Assembly: GCF_900130005.1 (NCBI RefSeq)
Contig: NZ_FQXP01000005.1
Span: 62,001-126,000, forward strand
Length of the DNA stretch: 64,000 bases
Reading direction: 5' to 3'
DNA from: Clostridium collagenovorans DSM 3089
GTDB lineage: Bacteria; Bacillota; Clostridia; Clostridiales; Clostridiaceae
In this document: positions 53,022-62,093 of the stretch, piece by piece
Position numbering within the stretch: the stretch's first letter is position 1
Layout of the letters: every line of letters begins with the position of its first letter
The notes under the pieces: generated by a model
Databases searched by the model: none
What the model was told of the DNA's origin: nothing
Seen by the model: the letters and a program-made list of their open reading frames with translations, nothing else
Made by a program: the position numbers and the translations under genes

Positions 53022-53132
53022 TTGAATAAGCAAGAATTTATAACCGAGAGAAAACGCCAACTTAAAATTGCAGTTTTACTTTTTTTATTTTTAGTAATTG
53101 TGTATTTATGCGTATTTTGTTTGAAAAATTAA
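53022..53132 (+). CDS. Hypothetical 36-residue single-TM peptide
   Basis: A short reading frame with TTG start, preceded by AGGTGA at a 5-nt spacing. It has a basic N-terminal stretch (NKQEFITERKRQLK) and one hydrophobic helix (residues 16-33, IAVLLFLFLVIVYLCVFC), then LKN. The charge pattern predicts an N-in, single-pass membrane peptide. It is just upstream of murT on the same strand, about 140 bp apart, so it may be cotranscribed with murT-gatD. I recognise no family. Support is the ribosome binding site plus a coherent membrane-protein composition. Confidence 0.5.
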   Translation: MNKQEFITERKRQLKIAVLLFLFLVIVYLCVFCLKN

Positions 53133-53271
53133 TCACTACAAAAGTAAAATTATAATGAAAAATACTTATATTTTGTTGTATTTTTTATTAAAGCCTAGTA
53201 AAATAACTCTAGTTATACTTATGTACTATAAAAAACTTATAAAAAAACTTATGTTAGAGGCGGTGACTAAA

Positions 53272-54621
53272 ATTAATATTAAGTCATTTTTTAGTATACT
53301 ATGTTCAAAATTAACAATTAAACTTTCAAAGTTAATGTCTAAAGGCGGTACTAATTTTCCTGGAACCGTAGCTTTAAAGCTAGACAAGAATGTTTTAAAA
53401 ACACTTACTAAAAACTATAAAGTCATTTTAGTAACTGGAACTAATGGTAAAACTACTACCACTAGTATGATATATAATCTTTTAAAAGAATCAGGTTTAG
53501 ATGTAATAACTAATGCTTCTGGAGCAAATATGATAACAGGAATAACAGCTTGTTTTGTATCAAATTACTCCTTTAAGAATAGTAAAAAACAACGTTATGC
53601 TGTAATAGAAGTAGATGAAGCAAATTTAAAGTTCTTTACTGAGCATTCTGTTCCTGAAATAATAACTATAACTAATCTATTTAGAGATCAGTTAGATCGA
53701 TATGGAGAGGTTTATACAACTTTAAATAAAATCCTTGAAGGTGTTAAAAAGGTTCCAAATTCAACTTTAATTTTAAATGGTGATGAATCCTTATTAGGGA
53801 AATTAGATCTTCCTAACAAAACTTTATTTTATGGATTTGGCGCTACTGATGATATGAATTCATCTATAGATGTTAATGCCGATGCAAAGTTCTGTAAATT
53901 CTGTAACACTCCTTATAAGTATGAATTTGTAACTTATAATCATCTTGGTAAGTACTTCTGTACTGAATGTGGCTATAAAAGACCTAACTTAGACTTTGCA
54001 GTTACATCTATTAAAGAAAAAACAACTTCTGGTTCATATATAAGTATAAATGATACTGATTTATATGTAAGTCAGGCTGGTACATATAATATTTATAATG
54101 CCTTATGTGCATACTCAATTGCTAAAGAATTAAATATAAATGATGATATTATATTAAAATCATTTGAAAAACAACAAAGTAGTTTTGGAAGACAAGAAGC
54201 TATTGATATTGAGGGTAAAAAAGTAAAGGTTATACTTGTTAAAAACCCTGCTGGATATGATGAAGCTATAAATACTTTGATTTTAGATAAAAATAAAGTT
54301 GATTTAGCATTCTTACTTAATGACAAATATGCTGATGGTACTGATGTTTCTTGGATTTGGGACGTAAAATTCGAAAAATTACTGCAGTTAGATACTGATA
54401 GAATTTTAGTTTCTGGCGAAAGATTATTCGATATGGCTATTAGATTAAAAATTGCTGGATTCGAAGAAAACAAGTTTGCACTTTGTAATGACTTTGAAAA
54501 ACTTTTAAGTGAAATTAAAAAGTGTAATTCTGATACAATATACATATTAGCTACTTATACAGCTATGACAGGTTTTAGACAATTTATTTCTTCTAAAGGA
54601 TACGCAAATAAAATTTGGTAA
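53272..54621 (+). CDS. murT: Lipid II isoglutaminyl synthase, MurT subunit
   Basis: With GatD it amidates the D-glutamate of lipid II. About 449 residues. Mur-ligase core with P-loop VTGTNGKTTTTSM (near 52), VIEVDEANLKF, FRDQLDRYGE and a four-Cys zinc ribbon (CKFCNTPY and FCTECGY, near 205 and 230). The C-terminal DUF1727 domain contains KNPAGYDEAI, FLLNDKYADGTDVSWIWD and the GatD-contact region. Start: homology to staphylococcal MurT places it near 53272-53278. GGCGGTGA (53259-53266) lies 5 nt before ATT 53272, while the in-frame ATGs at 53155, 53221 and 53251 have no ribosome binding site. A non-standard ATT start is therefore suggested; GTG 53263 is an alternative. Confidence 0.9.
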   Translation: MNIKSFFSILCSKLTIKLSKLMSKGGTNFPGTVALKLDKNVLKTLTKNYKVILVTGTNGKTTTTSMIYNLLKESGLDVITNASGANMITGITACFVSNYSFKNSKKQRYAVIEVDEANLKFFTEHSVPEIITITNLFRDQLDRYGEVYTTLNKILEGVKKVPNSTLILNGDESLLGKLDLPNKTLFYGFGATDDMNSSIDVNADAKFCKFCNTPYKYEFVTYNHLGKYFCTECGYKRPNLDFAVTSIKEKTTSGSYISINDTDLYVSQAGTYNIYNALCAYSIAKELNINDDIILKSFEKQQSSFGRQEAIDIEGKKVKVILVKNPAGYDEAINTLILDKNKVDLAFLLNDKYADGTDVSWIWDVKFEKLLQLDTDRILVSGERLFDMAIRLKIAGFEENKFALCNDFEKLLSEIKKCNSDTIYILATYTAMTGFRQFISSKGYANKIW

Positions 54622-54652
54622 TATAATTACTTGAAAACAAGAAGGTGAAACT

Positions 54653-55393
54653 ATGGAAATAAATATATGCCATATATATCCTGATCTTTTAAATGTTTAT
54701 GGAGACTTCGGTAACATATTAATTTTAAAAGATAGAGCTGAAAAAAGAGGCATAAAGGTAAATTTAATAAATAACTCTATAAATGATGAATTCATAAAGG
54801 ATGACTATGATATCGTTTTATTTGGTGGTGGACAGGATTTTGAGCAAAAGATAGTATCTAGTGACTTAACCCCTGAAAAAACAGCATCAATAAAGGAATA
54901 CATAGAAGATGGAAAAGTCTTTTTAGCTATATGTGGAGGTTATCAACTTTTAGGAAATTACTATACTGCTCCAGATGGTGAAAAGATAGAAGGTCTTAAG
55001 ATTCTTGATATCTATACTGAAGCTGGTGATAAAAGACTTATAGGTAATACTGTTATCTTTAATGAGGAATTTAATGAATCTTATGTAGGCTTTGAAAACC
55101 ATTCAGGTAAAACTTATATAGGTGATTTAAAACCTTTAGGAAAAGTAAAATTTGGTTTTGGAAATAACGGTGAAGATGGTTTTGAGGGATGTATTTACAA
55201 GGGTACTTTTGCTACCTACTTCCATGGATGTCTACTATCTAAAAACCCTGAATTAGCTGATAGGATGCTAAAGATGGCTCTTGAATATAAGTATGGAGAT
55301 GTAGTATTGGCTCCATTGGATGATTCTTTAGAAACTCAAGCTAAAGATTATATAATAAAAACTTATTCTAAAGAAGATAATTCAAGTTTATAG
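54653..55393 (+). CDS. gatD: Lipid II isoglutaminyl synthase, glutaminase subunit GatD
   Basis: A CobB/CobQ-like glutamine amidotransferase that feeds ammonia to MurT. The 246-residue protein starts INICHIYPDLLNVYGDFGNI. LFGGGQDFEQ is near 63, the nucleophile Cys is in LAICGGYQLLG (about 101), and the His of the catalytic pair is in ATYFHGCLLSKNPELAD (about 191). AAGAAGGTGA precedes the ATG, 31 bp after murT. The pair forms the usual two-gene operon and is followed by a terminator hairpin overlapping the stop. Confidence 0.95.
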   Translation: MEINICHIYPDLLNVYGDFGNILILKDRAEKRGIKVNLINNSINDEFIKDDYDIVLFGGGQDFEQKIVSSDLTPEKTASIKEYIEDGKVFLAICGGYQLLGNYYTAPDGEKIEGLKILDIYTEAGDKRLIGNTVIFNEEFNESYVGFENHSGKTYIGDLKPLGKVKFGFGNNGEDGFEGCIYKGTFATYFHGCLLSKNPELADRMLKMALEYKYGDVVLAPLDDSLETQAKDYIIKTYSKEDNSSL

Positions 55394-55415
55394 TGGTTTT
55401 ATAACTTGAATTTTT
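55381..55415 (+). terminator. Terminator of murT-gatD
   Basis: TTCAAGTT..AT pairs with AT..AACTTGAA (55381-55410), followed by TTTTT. The left arm overlaps the last gatD codons. Confidence 0.75.
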
Positions 55416-55440
55416 ATAGATATTCTTAAGCAAAACTTTT

Positions 55441-55486
55441 ATCCATATTATAAGTTACTTACTTCTAGGAAACTTATAATATGGAT
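55441..55486. terminator. Second hairpin between convergent gatD and deacetylase genes
   Basis: A perfect 16-bp stem, ATCCATATTATAAGTT with its reverse complement, and a 14-nt loop; T-rich on the right, AAAAGTTTTG on the left when read from the minus strand. It could back up either terminator. Confidence 0.55.
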
Positions 55487-55586
55487 TTATTGTTTTTAAT
55501 ATATAATACACTATAGCTACTAGTAAATCTTACTGATCAAAATAGAGAAAACTAAATTTATTAATCTTATATTTTAGCTTATAAAA

Positions 55587-56384
55587 TTATTTTACTTTTT
55601 TAGTTTTATTTATTAAACGATGATTTTTCATATAAGCTTCATCCTCTGGAGTCATATCATTAATAGTTTTAAATTCATATCCATTATCCTTAAGATATTT
55701 TATCATTTCTGGTAGATAAGTTACTGTAGTTCCACAATAATAACTATCATGCATAAGTACTACAATAAAATCCTTGTCCTTAGCTTGCTTAATAAATTTA
55801 TTTTTCAAGTTTTCTACTGGAACATTTTTACCTAAAGAATCATCAGTACTTACATTCCAATCTATATAGCTAACATCCTTGCTTCTTAAACCCTTAATAA
55901 TATCTTGCATAACCCATTTATTACAACATGGAGTATATGAACCCGTAGGCATTCTCATATAATTAGGAAGTGGTCCTCTTACTATATGTTCAAGTACTTC
56001 CTTGCATTTTTCATAATCACTTATATAATTACTAGATGATTTATAAATGTAATTTGTCTTATGACTGTAAGAGTGCGGCAAAACTGTCATTCCGTTATCT
56101 ACTAAATCTCTCACAATATGTGGTCTATTCTCTGCTTCTTGACCTATTAAAAAAAAGGTTGCTTTTACCCCTTCTTTATTAAGTACATCTATTATTTTTC
56201 TCGTATTATTAGGTGATGGCCCATCATCAAAGGTTAAATATACAACTTTTTTTCTATTAGCTTCTTCACTTGTACTTGATTCAGCATTCTCCTCACCATA
56301 TATTTTAGGTACTAATACAGTAAGCGTCATAAAAAATAACATAGCCCATACTATAAAAGCTTTTTTTTGTAAAAACCTCTTCAT
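55587..56384 (-). CDS. Polysaccharide deacetylase (PgdA-like, secreted)
   Basis: A 265-residue exported enzyme. The signal or anchor is residues 8-27 (AFIVWAMLFFMTLTVLVPKI), followed by a Ser/Glu-rich linker. The NodB domain has the full catalytic pair in YLTFDDGPSPNNT (about 49-60), metal histidines in PHSYSHKTN (about 101-105), the RMPTGSYT motif (about 144), DWNVSTDD and VVLMHDSY (about 208). All active residues are present, unlike the PdaB-like protein at 2177. It probably removes acetyl groups from peptidoglycan GlcNAc or a similar wall polymer. AGAAGGGAG precedes the ATG. It is monocistronic. Confidence 0.88.
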   Translation of the reverse strand: MKRFLQKKAFIVWAMLFFMTLTVLVPKIYGEENAESSTSEEANRKKVVYLTFDDGPSPNNTRKIIDVLNKEGVKATFFLIGQEAENRPHIVRDLVDNGMTVLPHSYSHKTNYIYKSSSNYISDYEKCKEVLEHIVRGPLPNYMRMPTGSYTPCCNKWVMQDIIKGLRSKDVSYIDWNVSTDDSLGKNVPVENLKNKFIKQAKDKDFIVVLMHDSYYCGTTVTYLPEMIKYLKDNGYEFKTINDMTPEDEAYMKNHRLINKTKKVK

Positions 56385-56738
56385 TTGTAATTCTCCCTTC
56401 TTTTGTGTAACTTAAAAGTTTCTTATAAAATAAAATCTTAATTATCTTAAACTAATAATTAAGTTTAATCTAAAAATATAATATGAACTTTCATATTAAT
56501 AACTTACTAAAAGTAAGTTTATCAACATACTTATCTTTTGCATTTTCCTAAAAAATAAACCTTGTATTAAAGAATAAAAAAATAGAACTCATAAAATATT
56601 TGAGTTCTATTTTTTCGCTTACTTTTTTTGTTGTTTTAATGTTGATTTAAGTTTGAATAACAAAAGGAGATCTTTACTATATCTAATTATAAATCATTAT
56701 ATTTTTGCTAACTTTACTTTCTCTTATCTTTATAAGCT
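56385..56738. other. Intergenic region, 354 bp
   Basis: Holds the terminator at 56576-56615 and, to its left, the promoter region of the deacetylase gene. No gene I can support. Confidence 0.5.
56576..56615 (-). terminator. Terminator of the epimerase-like gene
   Basis: AAAAAATAGAACTCA pairs with TGAGTTCTATTTTTT around an AT-rich loop. It lies about 125 nt after the stop. Confidence 0.75.
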
Positions 56739-57671
56739 TTATTTCAGCTCTATTTTAATAGCAAATTCCACCTTAGATTTTGATTGTAAATATTCTAATT
56801 TTTTATGTTTTTTAGCAATTAAAATACTATCATAGTAACCGTTACATGGCTCTAAAGCACAATTATAATCTCCTCTAAAGCCACCCTCAGTAACCCAAAA
56901 GCCTATATAAGGTAAAACCTCTTTATTATATTTCAATTTATATGTTACATCTTTATGTGGATAATATATTCCACATAAACCCTCATTAACCTTAAGCTTT
57001 GTATAAAATTTTTCTGTATGCTTAGCATTCTCTTCTAGTACTTTACTTAAATCATATTCTTCTCCACTTAGAGTTTTAGTTATAGGATAATTATGTATGC
57101 TTTCAACTTCACCTAATTTAGTACTATTTTGTACATTTACAACTTGCTCTACATTACTTGGCATAATAAGTTGCATATCCTTATGACAATTAACTAAATA
57201 ATGAGCTGCCCATATGTATGGAAATTGCTCATGTCCTAAGTTTTCTATATGATAACTCACTTCAATTTCATGTTCCTTTAACTCTATAGCTTTAACATAT
57301 TTATATGGTAATATTTCACTTAAATATGTTAGTATAACCCTATTATCCTCTATGGATTCTTCAAAGGAAGCTGTCCATATTTCTCCATGATCAGGATAAA
57401 CTATTGTTTTATCCTCATATTTTACTTCACATTGATCTATAGTTGGAAAAGCATCGTCAAAGCCAGCTGCATCGAATTTTTCAAAAGAATCATATAGTTT
57501 TGGAACTTTATATGTAGTTTCTTTGTTCTGAAATAACAATTCAAAATCCTTATTTTTTTCATAAATAGATGCTATTTTTCCTCCAACTTTAGGTAAAATA
57601 ACCACCCTTAAAAAATCGTTTTCTAGTACAATTGCATTTTGCCCCTTAAAATATTCTCTATATATTCTCAT
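56739..57671 (-). CDS. Aldose 1-epimerase-like (galactose mutarotase fold) protein
   Basis: A 310-residue protein of the galactose mutarotase-like beta-sandwich. FLRVVILPKVGGKIASIYEK (about 22-42), GFDDAFPTIDQC (about 72), DHGEIWTASFEE (about 95) and EVSYHIENLGHEQFPYIWAAHYLVNC (in parts, about 150-175) carry the usual His/Asp/Glu positions. The closing PYIGFWVTEGGFRGDYNCALEPCNGYYDS (in parts) holds the late Glu motif. The substrate is not evident, and members of this group act on free or phosphorylated sugars. The start is ATG 57671 after GGGGGAA. It is monocistronic. Confidence 0.75.
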   Translation of the reverse strand: MRIYREYFKGQNAIVLENDFLRVVILPKVGGKIASIYEKNKDFELLFQNKETTYKVPKLYDSFEKFDAAGFDDAFPTIDQCEVKYEDKTIVYPDHGEIWTASFEESIEDNRVILTYLSEILPYKYVKAIELKEHEIEVSYHIENLGHEQFPYIWAAHYLVNCHKDMQLIMPSNVEQVVNVQNSTKLGEVESIHNYPITKTLSGEEYDLSKVLEENAKHTEKFYTKLKVNEGLCGIYYPHKDVTYKLKYNKEVLPYIGFWVTEGGFRGDYNCALEPCNGYYDSILIAKKHKKLEYLQSKSKVEFAIKIELK

Positions 57672-58006
57672 ATTTCCCCCATGTAATAGTAATTTATATA
57701 TTTAATTTATTATAACATGACCATATTGAATTGTTATAGAAAACTTTTTCTAAAATTCTAAATTTACATTTAATTTCTATATATACTTTGAAATATTAAA
57801 GCTACCTCATGGTAATTTATTGCATATTAATTTTTTTCATCTTCTAAAATATAAATGAAGTCTATTTAATGCACTATACATACTTTGTAATTAATAAATA
57901 AAAAAGCTGTAGCATTAAGAAAGTCATATTCACCATAGAGTACTTATAAATTAGTTATAAGTACTCTATGATTTGATATTTATTCTTAATGCAACAACCC
58001 TTAATT
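57672..58006. other. Intergenic region, 335 bp
   Basis: Between the clpB stop and the start of the epimerase-like gene. The right third is palindromic element C; the rest is AT-rich and should contain the epimerase promoter. No other gene seen. Confidence 0.55.
57901..58003. repeat. Nested palindrome downstream of clpB (element C)
   Basis: Outer arms GCTGTAGCATTAAGAA (57906-57921) and TTCTTAATGCAACAACC (57983-57999, two or three mismatches), with A-runs outside. Inner perfect 16-bp stem CATAGAGTACTTATAA / TTATAAGTACTCTATG (57934-57949 and 57955-57970, 5-nt loop). It ends a few bases from the clpB stop and probably terminates it. The outer arms are shared with elements A and B. Confidence 0.65.
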
Positions 58007-60607
58007 TTATATTACTTCTGTTATAATTTCTCCATCTTTCACATTAATTTTTACTTTATCGCCATCTTGTATCTTACCTGCAATTATTTCTTTTGCAAGT
58101 ATAGTTTCTAAAGTATTACTAATGTATCTCTTTAATGGTCTAGCTCCATATATAGGATCATATCCCTCATCCGCTAGAACCTTTTTACACTCTGAAGTTA
58201 TTTCTAGTCTTATATTTCTTTCTTCAAGTCTTTTTTCAATTCCTTTTAAGAAAATATCTATTATAGTTGAGATTTCATCTTTGCTAAGTGGTTTAAATAA
58301 AATTATATCATCTAATCTATTTAAAAACTCTGGCTTAAATCTTAACTTAAGTTCATTCATAACTCTTTCTCTTACTTCTGAACTTATTTCAGTTCCATGT
58401 ACATTTTCTAGTAAATATCTACTTCCTATATTAGATGTCATTATTATAATTGTATTTTTAAAATCAACTACTTTACCCTTGTTATCAGTAAGTCTTCCAT
58501 CATCTAAGATTTGTAGAAAAATATTAAATACATCTTCATGTGCTTTTTCTATTTCATCAAATAAAACAACACTGTATGGATTTCTTCTTACGGCTTCAGT
58601 CAATTGTCCACCCTCTTCATATCCTACATATCCTGGAGGAGGACCTATTAACCTACTTACTGCAAATTTCTCCATATACTCTGACATATCTATTCTTATT
58701 ATATTTTCTTCATCATCAAATAAATTATTTGCTAAAGTCTTTGCTAGTTGAGTCTTACCAACTCCTGTTGGTCCTAAGAATATGAAAGATCCAATTGGTT
58801 TATTAGTATCTTTTAAACCTGCTCTAGCACGTAAAACTGAATTTGCTACTGCTTCAACTGCTTCACTTTGACCTATAACTCTTTCCTCTAATTCCTCTGA
58901 AAGTTTTAATAATTTTTCTCTTTCACCTTCAACAAGTTTATTAACAGGAATTCCAGTCCATTTTGAAACAATTTCAGATATTTCATTTTCTGTAACCTCT
59001 TGCTTTAATAAGGTATTACCATTAAATTCTTGAACCTCTTCTTCCTTTTGTTTTAATTCAGATTCAAGATTTGGGATAACTCCATACTTAAGTTCTGCTA
59101 CCTTATTAAGGTCATATTCTCTCTCAGCCTTTTCTATCTCACCTTTTACATCATCAATCTTAGATTTTATGTCTCTTATATTTTGAATTTCAGCTTTCTC
59201 TTTTTCATATTTAGCAGTGAATTCCATATCCTTTTCTTTTAAATTACTTAACTCTTTCTCTAAGTCTTGTAATCTTAATTTAGATTTTTCATCACCCTCT
59301 TTAGATAAAGCCTCTTTTTCTATTTCTAACTGAAAGATCCTTCTTCTAATCATATCCATCTCTGTAGGTAAACTATCTATTTCTGTTCTTATCATAGCAC
59401 AAGCTTCATCAATTAAATCAATAGCCTTATCTGGTAAAAATCTATCATTTATATATCTAGATGATAATTTAGCTGCTGCTACCAAGGAATTATCATGTAT
59501 TCTTATACCATGATGTATTTCAAAACGTTCCTTTAATCCTCTTAAAATTGATATTGCTTCTTCCACTGAAGGCTCATCTACCTGAACTTGCTGGAATCTT
59601 CTTTCAAGAGCTTTATCTTTTTCTATATATTTTCTATATTCATCAAAGGTTGTAGCTCCTATACAATGCAACTCTCCTCTTGCTAGCATTGGCTTAATTA
59701 AGTTACCTGCATCCATAGCACCATCTGTTTTTCCTGCTCCAACTATAGTATGAATCTCATCTATGAATAGAATAATTTTTCCTTCACTAGCTTCTACTTC
59801 TTTTAAAACAGCCTTTAATCTTTCCTCAAATTCTCCTCTATATTTAGCCCCAGCTATAAGTGCCCCCATGTCTAAAGAAAATATTGTTTTTTCCTTAAGT
59901 CCATCTGGAACATCTCCGTTAACTATTCTTTGAGCTAAACCTTCTACAATTGCTGTTTTACCAACCCCTGGTTCTCCTATAAGAACAGGATTATTCTTAG
60001 TTCTTCTAGATAATATTCTAACTACTCTTCTTACTTCTTCATCTCTTCCTATTACAGGATCCATTTTATGTTTTTTAGCATCAGCTGTTAAATTTCTTCC
60101 ATACTTCGCTAAAGCTTCATAAGTTCCTTCTGGATCTTGAGTATCAACTCTTTGATTTCCTCTCACCTCTAATAAAGCCTGTAAAAATGTATTCTTATCA
60201 ATATTATTAGCTTTAAATAAATTCTCTAAGCCAAACTTCTTAGCATTTTCTATCATAACTAACATCAAATGCTCGACACTTATGTATGAGTCCTTAAATT
60301 TTTTAGCTTCATCTTCAGCCTTGATAAAGACTTCTTCAAATCTTCTGCTAGGATATATACCGGAGCTTTGAGCACCTTCCCCTAAGACCTTTGGAATCTT
60401 ATCTAGTTCTTGTTTTGTAGAGTTTTTTAATGCCTTTAAGTTAACTCCCATTTTTGCAAGTATACTAGGAACTAAGCTATCCTCCTCTTCAATAAGAGCA
60501 GCAAAAAGGTGTATAACATCTAATTGTTGATTATTGTTTCTTACTGCTATACTATGCGCATCGTTAATAGATTGTTGAGTTTTAATCGTTAATTTTTCAA
60601 TATCCAT
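58007..60607 (-). CDS. clpB: ATP-dependent disaggregase ClpB
   Basis: A Hsp100 chaperone that solubilises aggregates together with DnaK. The 866-residue protein has an N-domain (1-145), NBD1 with Walker A GEPGVGKTAIVEG (about 205) and Walker B ILFIDEIH, and the M-domain coiled coil (about 405-525), which distinguishes ClpB from ClpC. NBD2 has Walker A GPTGVGKTQLAK (about 605) and VVLFDEIEKAH. No IGF/L loop for ClpP binding is seen. ATG 60607 (MDIEKLT) is preferred over ATG 60613 because GAGGTG is 8 nt away. No CIRCE or CtsR operator is visible upstream. Confidence 0.95.
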   Translation of the reverse strand: MDIEKLTIKTQQSINDAHSIAVRNNNQQLDVIHLFAALIEEEDSLVPSILAKMGVNLKALKNSTKQELDKIPKVLGEGAQSSGIYPSRRFEEVFIKAEDEAKKFKDSYISVEHLMLVMIENAKKFGLENLFKANNIDKNTFLQALLEVRGNQRVDTQDPEGTYEALAKYGRNLTADAKKHKMDPVIGRDEEVRRVVRILSRRTKNNPVLIGEPGVGKTAIVEGLAQRIVNGDVPDGLKEKTIFSLDMGALIAGAKYRGEFEERLKAVLKEVEASEGKIILFIDEIHTIVGAGKTDGAMDAGNLIKPMLARGELHCIGATTFDEYRKYIEKDKALERRFQQVQVDEPSVEEAISILRGLKERFEIHHGIRIHDNSLVAAAKLSSRYINDRFLPDKAIDLIDEACAMIRTEIDSLPTEMDMIRRRIFQLEIEKEALSKEGDEKSKLRLQDLEKELSNLKEKDMEFTAKYEKEKAEIQNIRDIKSKIDDVKGEIEKAEREYDLNKVAELKYGVIPNLESELKQKEEEVQEFNGNTLLKQEVTENEISEIVSKWTGIPVNKLVEGEREKLLKLSEELEERVIGQSEAVEAVANSVLRARAGLKDTNKPIGSFIFLGPTGVGKTQLAKTLANNLFDDEENIIRIDMSEYMEKFAVSRLIGPPPGYVGYEEGGQLTEAVRRNPYSVVLFDEIEKAHEDVFNIFLQILDDGRLTDNKGKVVDFKNTIIIMTSNIGSRYLLENVHGTEISSEVRERVMNELKLRFKPEFLNRLDDIILFKPLSKDEISTIIDIFLKGIEKRLEERNIRLEITSECKKVLADEGYDPIYGARPLKRYISNTLETILAKEIIAGKIQDGDKVKINVKDGEIITEVI

Positions 60608-60638
60608 ACACATTACACCTCACTTAATTAATTCAAAA

Positions 60639-60677
60639 GGACATATATTTAATATATAAATATATGCCCTAATTATA
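60639..60677 (-). promoter_or_regulatory. clpB promoter -10 and 5'-terminal hairpin
   Basis: TATAAT (60677-60672) is followed at the expected start point by GGGCATATATTTA pairing with TAAATATATGTCC (60669-60639, 12 of 13 pairs, 5-nt loop). The 5' end of the transcript is thus a strong hairpin, 26 nt before the ATG. Confidence 0.55.
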
Positions 60678-60742
60678 CTCTTTCAATAAGATTTTGAAAA
60701 GCTATTGAATATTATTATGTTTTTCCAATTATTAGATAAACG

Positions 60743-62011
60743 TTAAAGCTTACTTTCAATTGAAATAGCTAAGCCAAAGTATTTCAATGCTTCTCTAACA
60801 TTGTTAATTTTATTGTACATCTTGCCTAATTCAAGATATCTATTATATATATCTTCTTTATCTCCAAATTTCACTATAGAATCTAATGAAAGATTCATAT
60901 ACATTTCAGCAAAATATTCTTTAGATGTACTCATACATATTAAAGACTTATAATAGTATGCTCTTTCGATAAATCTTATATCATCTAGTGATATAGCATC
61001 ATTTAATGCTATATCACATATAGGTTCAGCCTTCTCTAGAAAATTATTATCTAAAAGAATTTTTACTGCATCCAAATGTAAGGATACAAAATTATATTTT
61101 TCTTCCTTTGGACATATACTAATAGCTTCTTCTAAATATAAAAATGCTCTATCCTTTAAATCAACTTGAAAGAAAGTTTCGGCATAAGACATTTTTAACT
61201 TCGCCACGGTATAACTTTCCAGTGAAAAACTGTCATAAGATTTCTCTTCATAGTTACTAAATTGGTTAATATCATTTCTTATACTTAAATTTGCTAGTAA
61301 TTGATATACTTTAGATTTTAAATTAATATCTTTTATATCATTTACTAAGTCTTTTAGCTTTATACCAATTTTATACGCTTCTGCATATTGATTTAGCATA
61401 AGATGACAATTGGATTGACTATATAAAACTTCGCTATATAACGATTTCTCTTCAATACTAAGTTCTTTTTTCAACCGTAATATCTCTATTACTTTGTCAT
61501 AATAATTCATACATTGAGGTATTTCATTATTGCTATATAAATATAAAGCTATGTCCATATAATAAATTATTTGATTTTTTTCTGTGTAAGATTTTTCATA
61601 TAAATCGTAATAAGTACATTGAATATCTTGAAGTCCGTATACATTCTTATTTTTAAAATAATATTGGAATAATATATGCATAGCTTCAAAGGCTCTTTCA
61701 TAATTGTTATATTTTTCTGAATAATCCATTATGATTTTTAAATCTTCTTCATAATGAGAAAAAACTTTTTGATTCTTCAATCTATTAAGATTTTCCTCTA
61801 ATTGCTCATCTACATCTTTTTTTAAATACTCTAAATCTAAATCTAATTTTTTACTAACAAATTCTAAAATCCATAAATCAGGTTTTATTTTATTATTTTC
61901 TATACAACTCATCTTAGAAACTGAAATTTTATCTTCACATAAATCTTTTAAAGTCAGTCCCTTATAGACTCTTGCTCTTTTAATTTTTTCCCCAGTTGAA
62001 AGTATCTCCAT
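60743..62011 (-). CDS. XRE-type HTH regulator with TPR-like C-terminal domain (copy 1)
   Basis: A 422-residue cytoplasmic protein. Residues 7-65 form a helix-turn-helix (GEKIKRARVYKGLTLKDLCE, then ISVSKMSCIENNKIKPD). Residues 80-420 are helical TPR-like repeats (EKYNNYERAFEAMHILFQYYF, NEIPQCMNYYDKVIEIL, NVREALKYFGLAISIE). Such HTH-TPR proteins are often peptide-sensing regulators (RRNPP group), but no cognate peptide gene is visible beside it. It lies 82 bp downstream of a paralogue with the same N-terminus (MEILS-GEKIKR) and directly before clpB on the same strand. GGGTGATG precedes the ATG. Confidence 0.82.
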   Translation of the reverse strand: MEILSTGEKIKRARVYKGLTLKDLCEDKISVSKMSCIENNKIKPDLWILEFVSKKLDLDLEYLKKDVDEQLEENLNRLKNQKVFSHYEEDLKIIMDYSEKYNNYERAFEAMHILFQYYFKNKNVYGLQDIQCTYYDLYEKSYTEKNQIIYYMDIALYLYSNNEIPQCMNYYDKVIEILRLKKELSIEEKSLYSEVLYSQSNCHLMLNQYAEAYKIGIKLKDLVNDIKDINLKSKVYQLLANLSIRNDINQFSNYEEKSYDSFSLESYTVAKLKMSYAETFFQVDLKDRAFLYLEEAISICPKEEKYNFVSLHLDAVKILLDNNFLEKAEPICDIALNDAISLDDIRFIERAYYYKSLICMSTSKEYFAEMYMNLSLDSIVKFGDKEDIYNRYLELGKMYNKINNVREALKYFGLAISIESKL

Positions 62012-62093
62012 TTTTTATCATCACCCATTATTTATAATATAAAACTATATTCCTTAATTCCTACACCCAATAATTAATTCCTTAACCGAATAC

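Noticed and set aside
53155..53271. Extension of MurT to ATG 53155
   Set aside because: It adds a 39-residue N-terminus absent from known MurT proteins and the ATG has no ribosome binding site.
58122..58751. 209-codon open frame on the plus strand inside clpB
   Set aside because: It is the antisense shadow of the strongly conserved ClpB NBD2 region; no ribosome binding site or recognisable protein.
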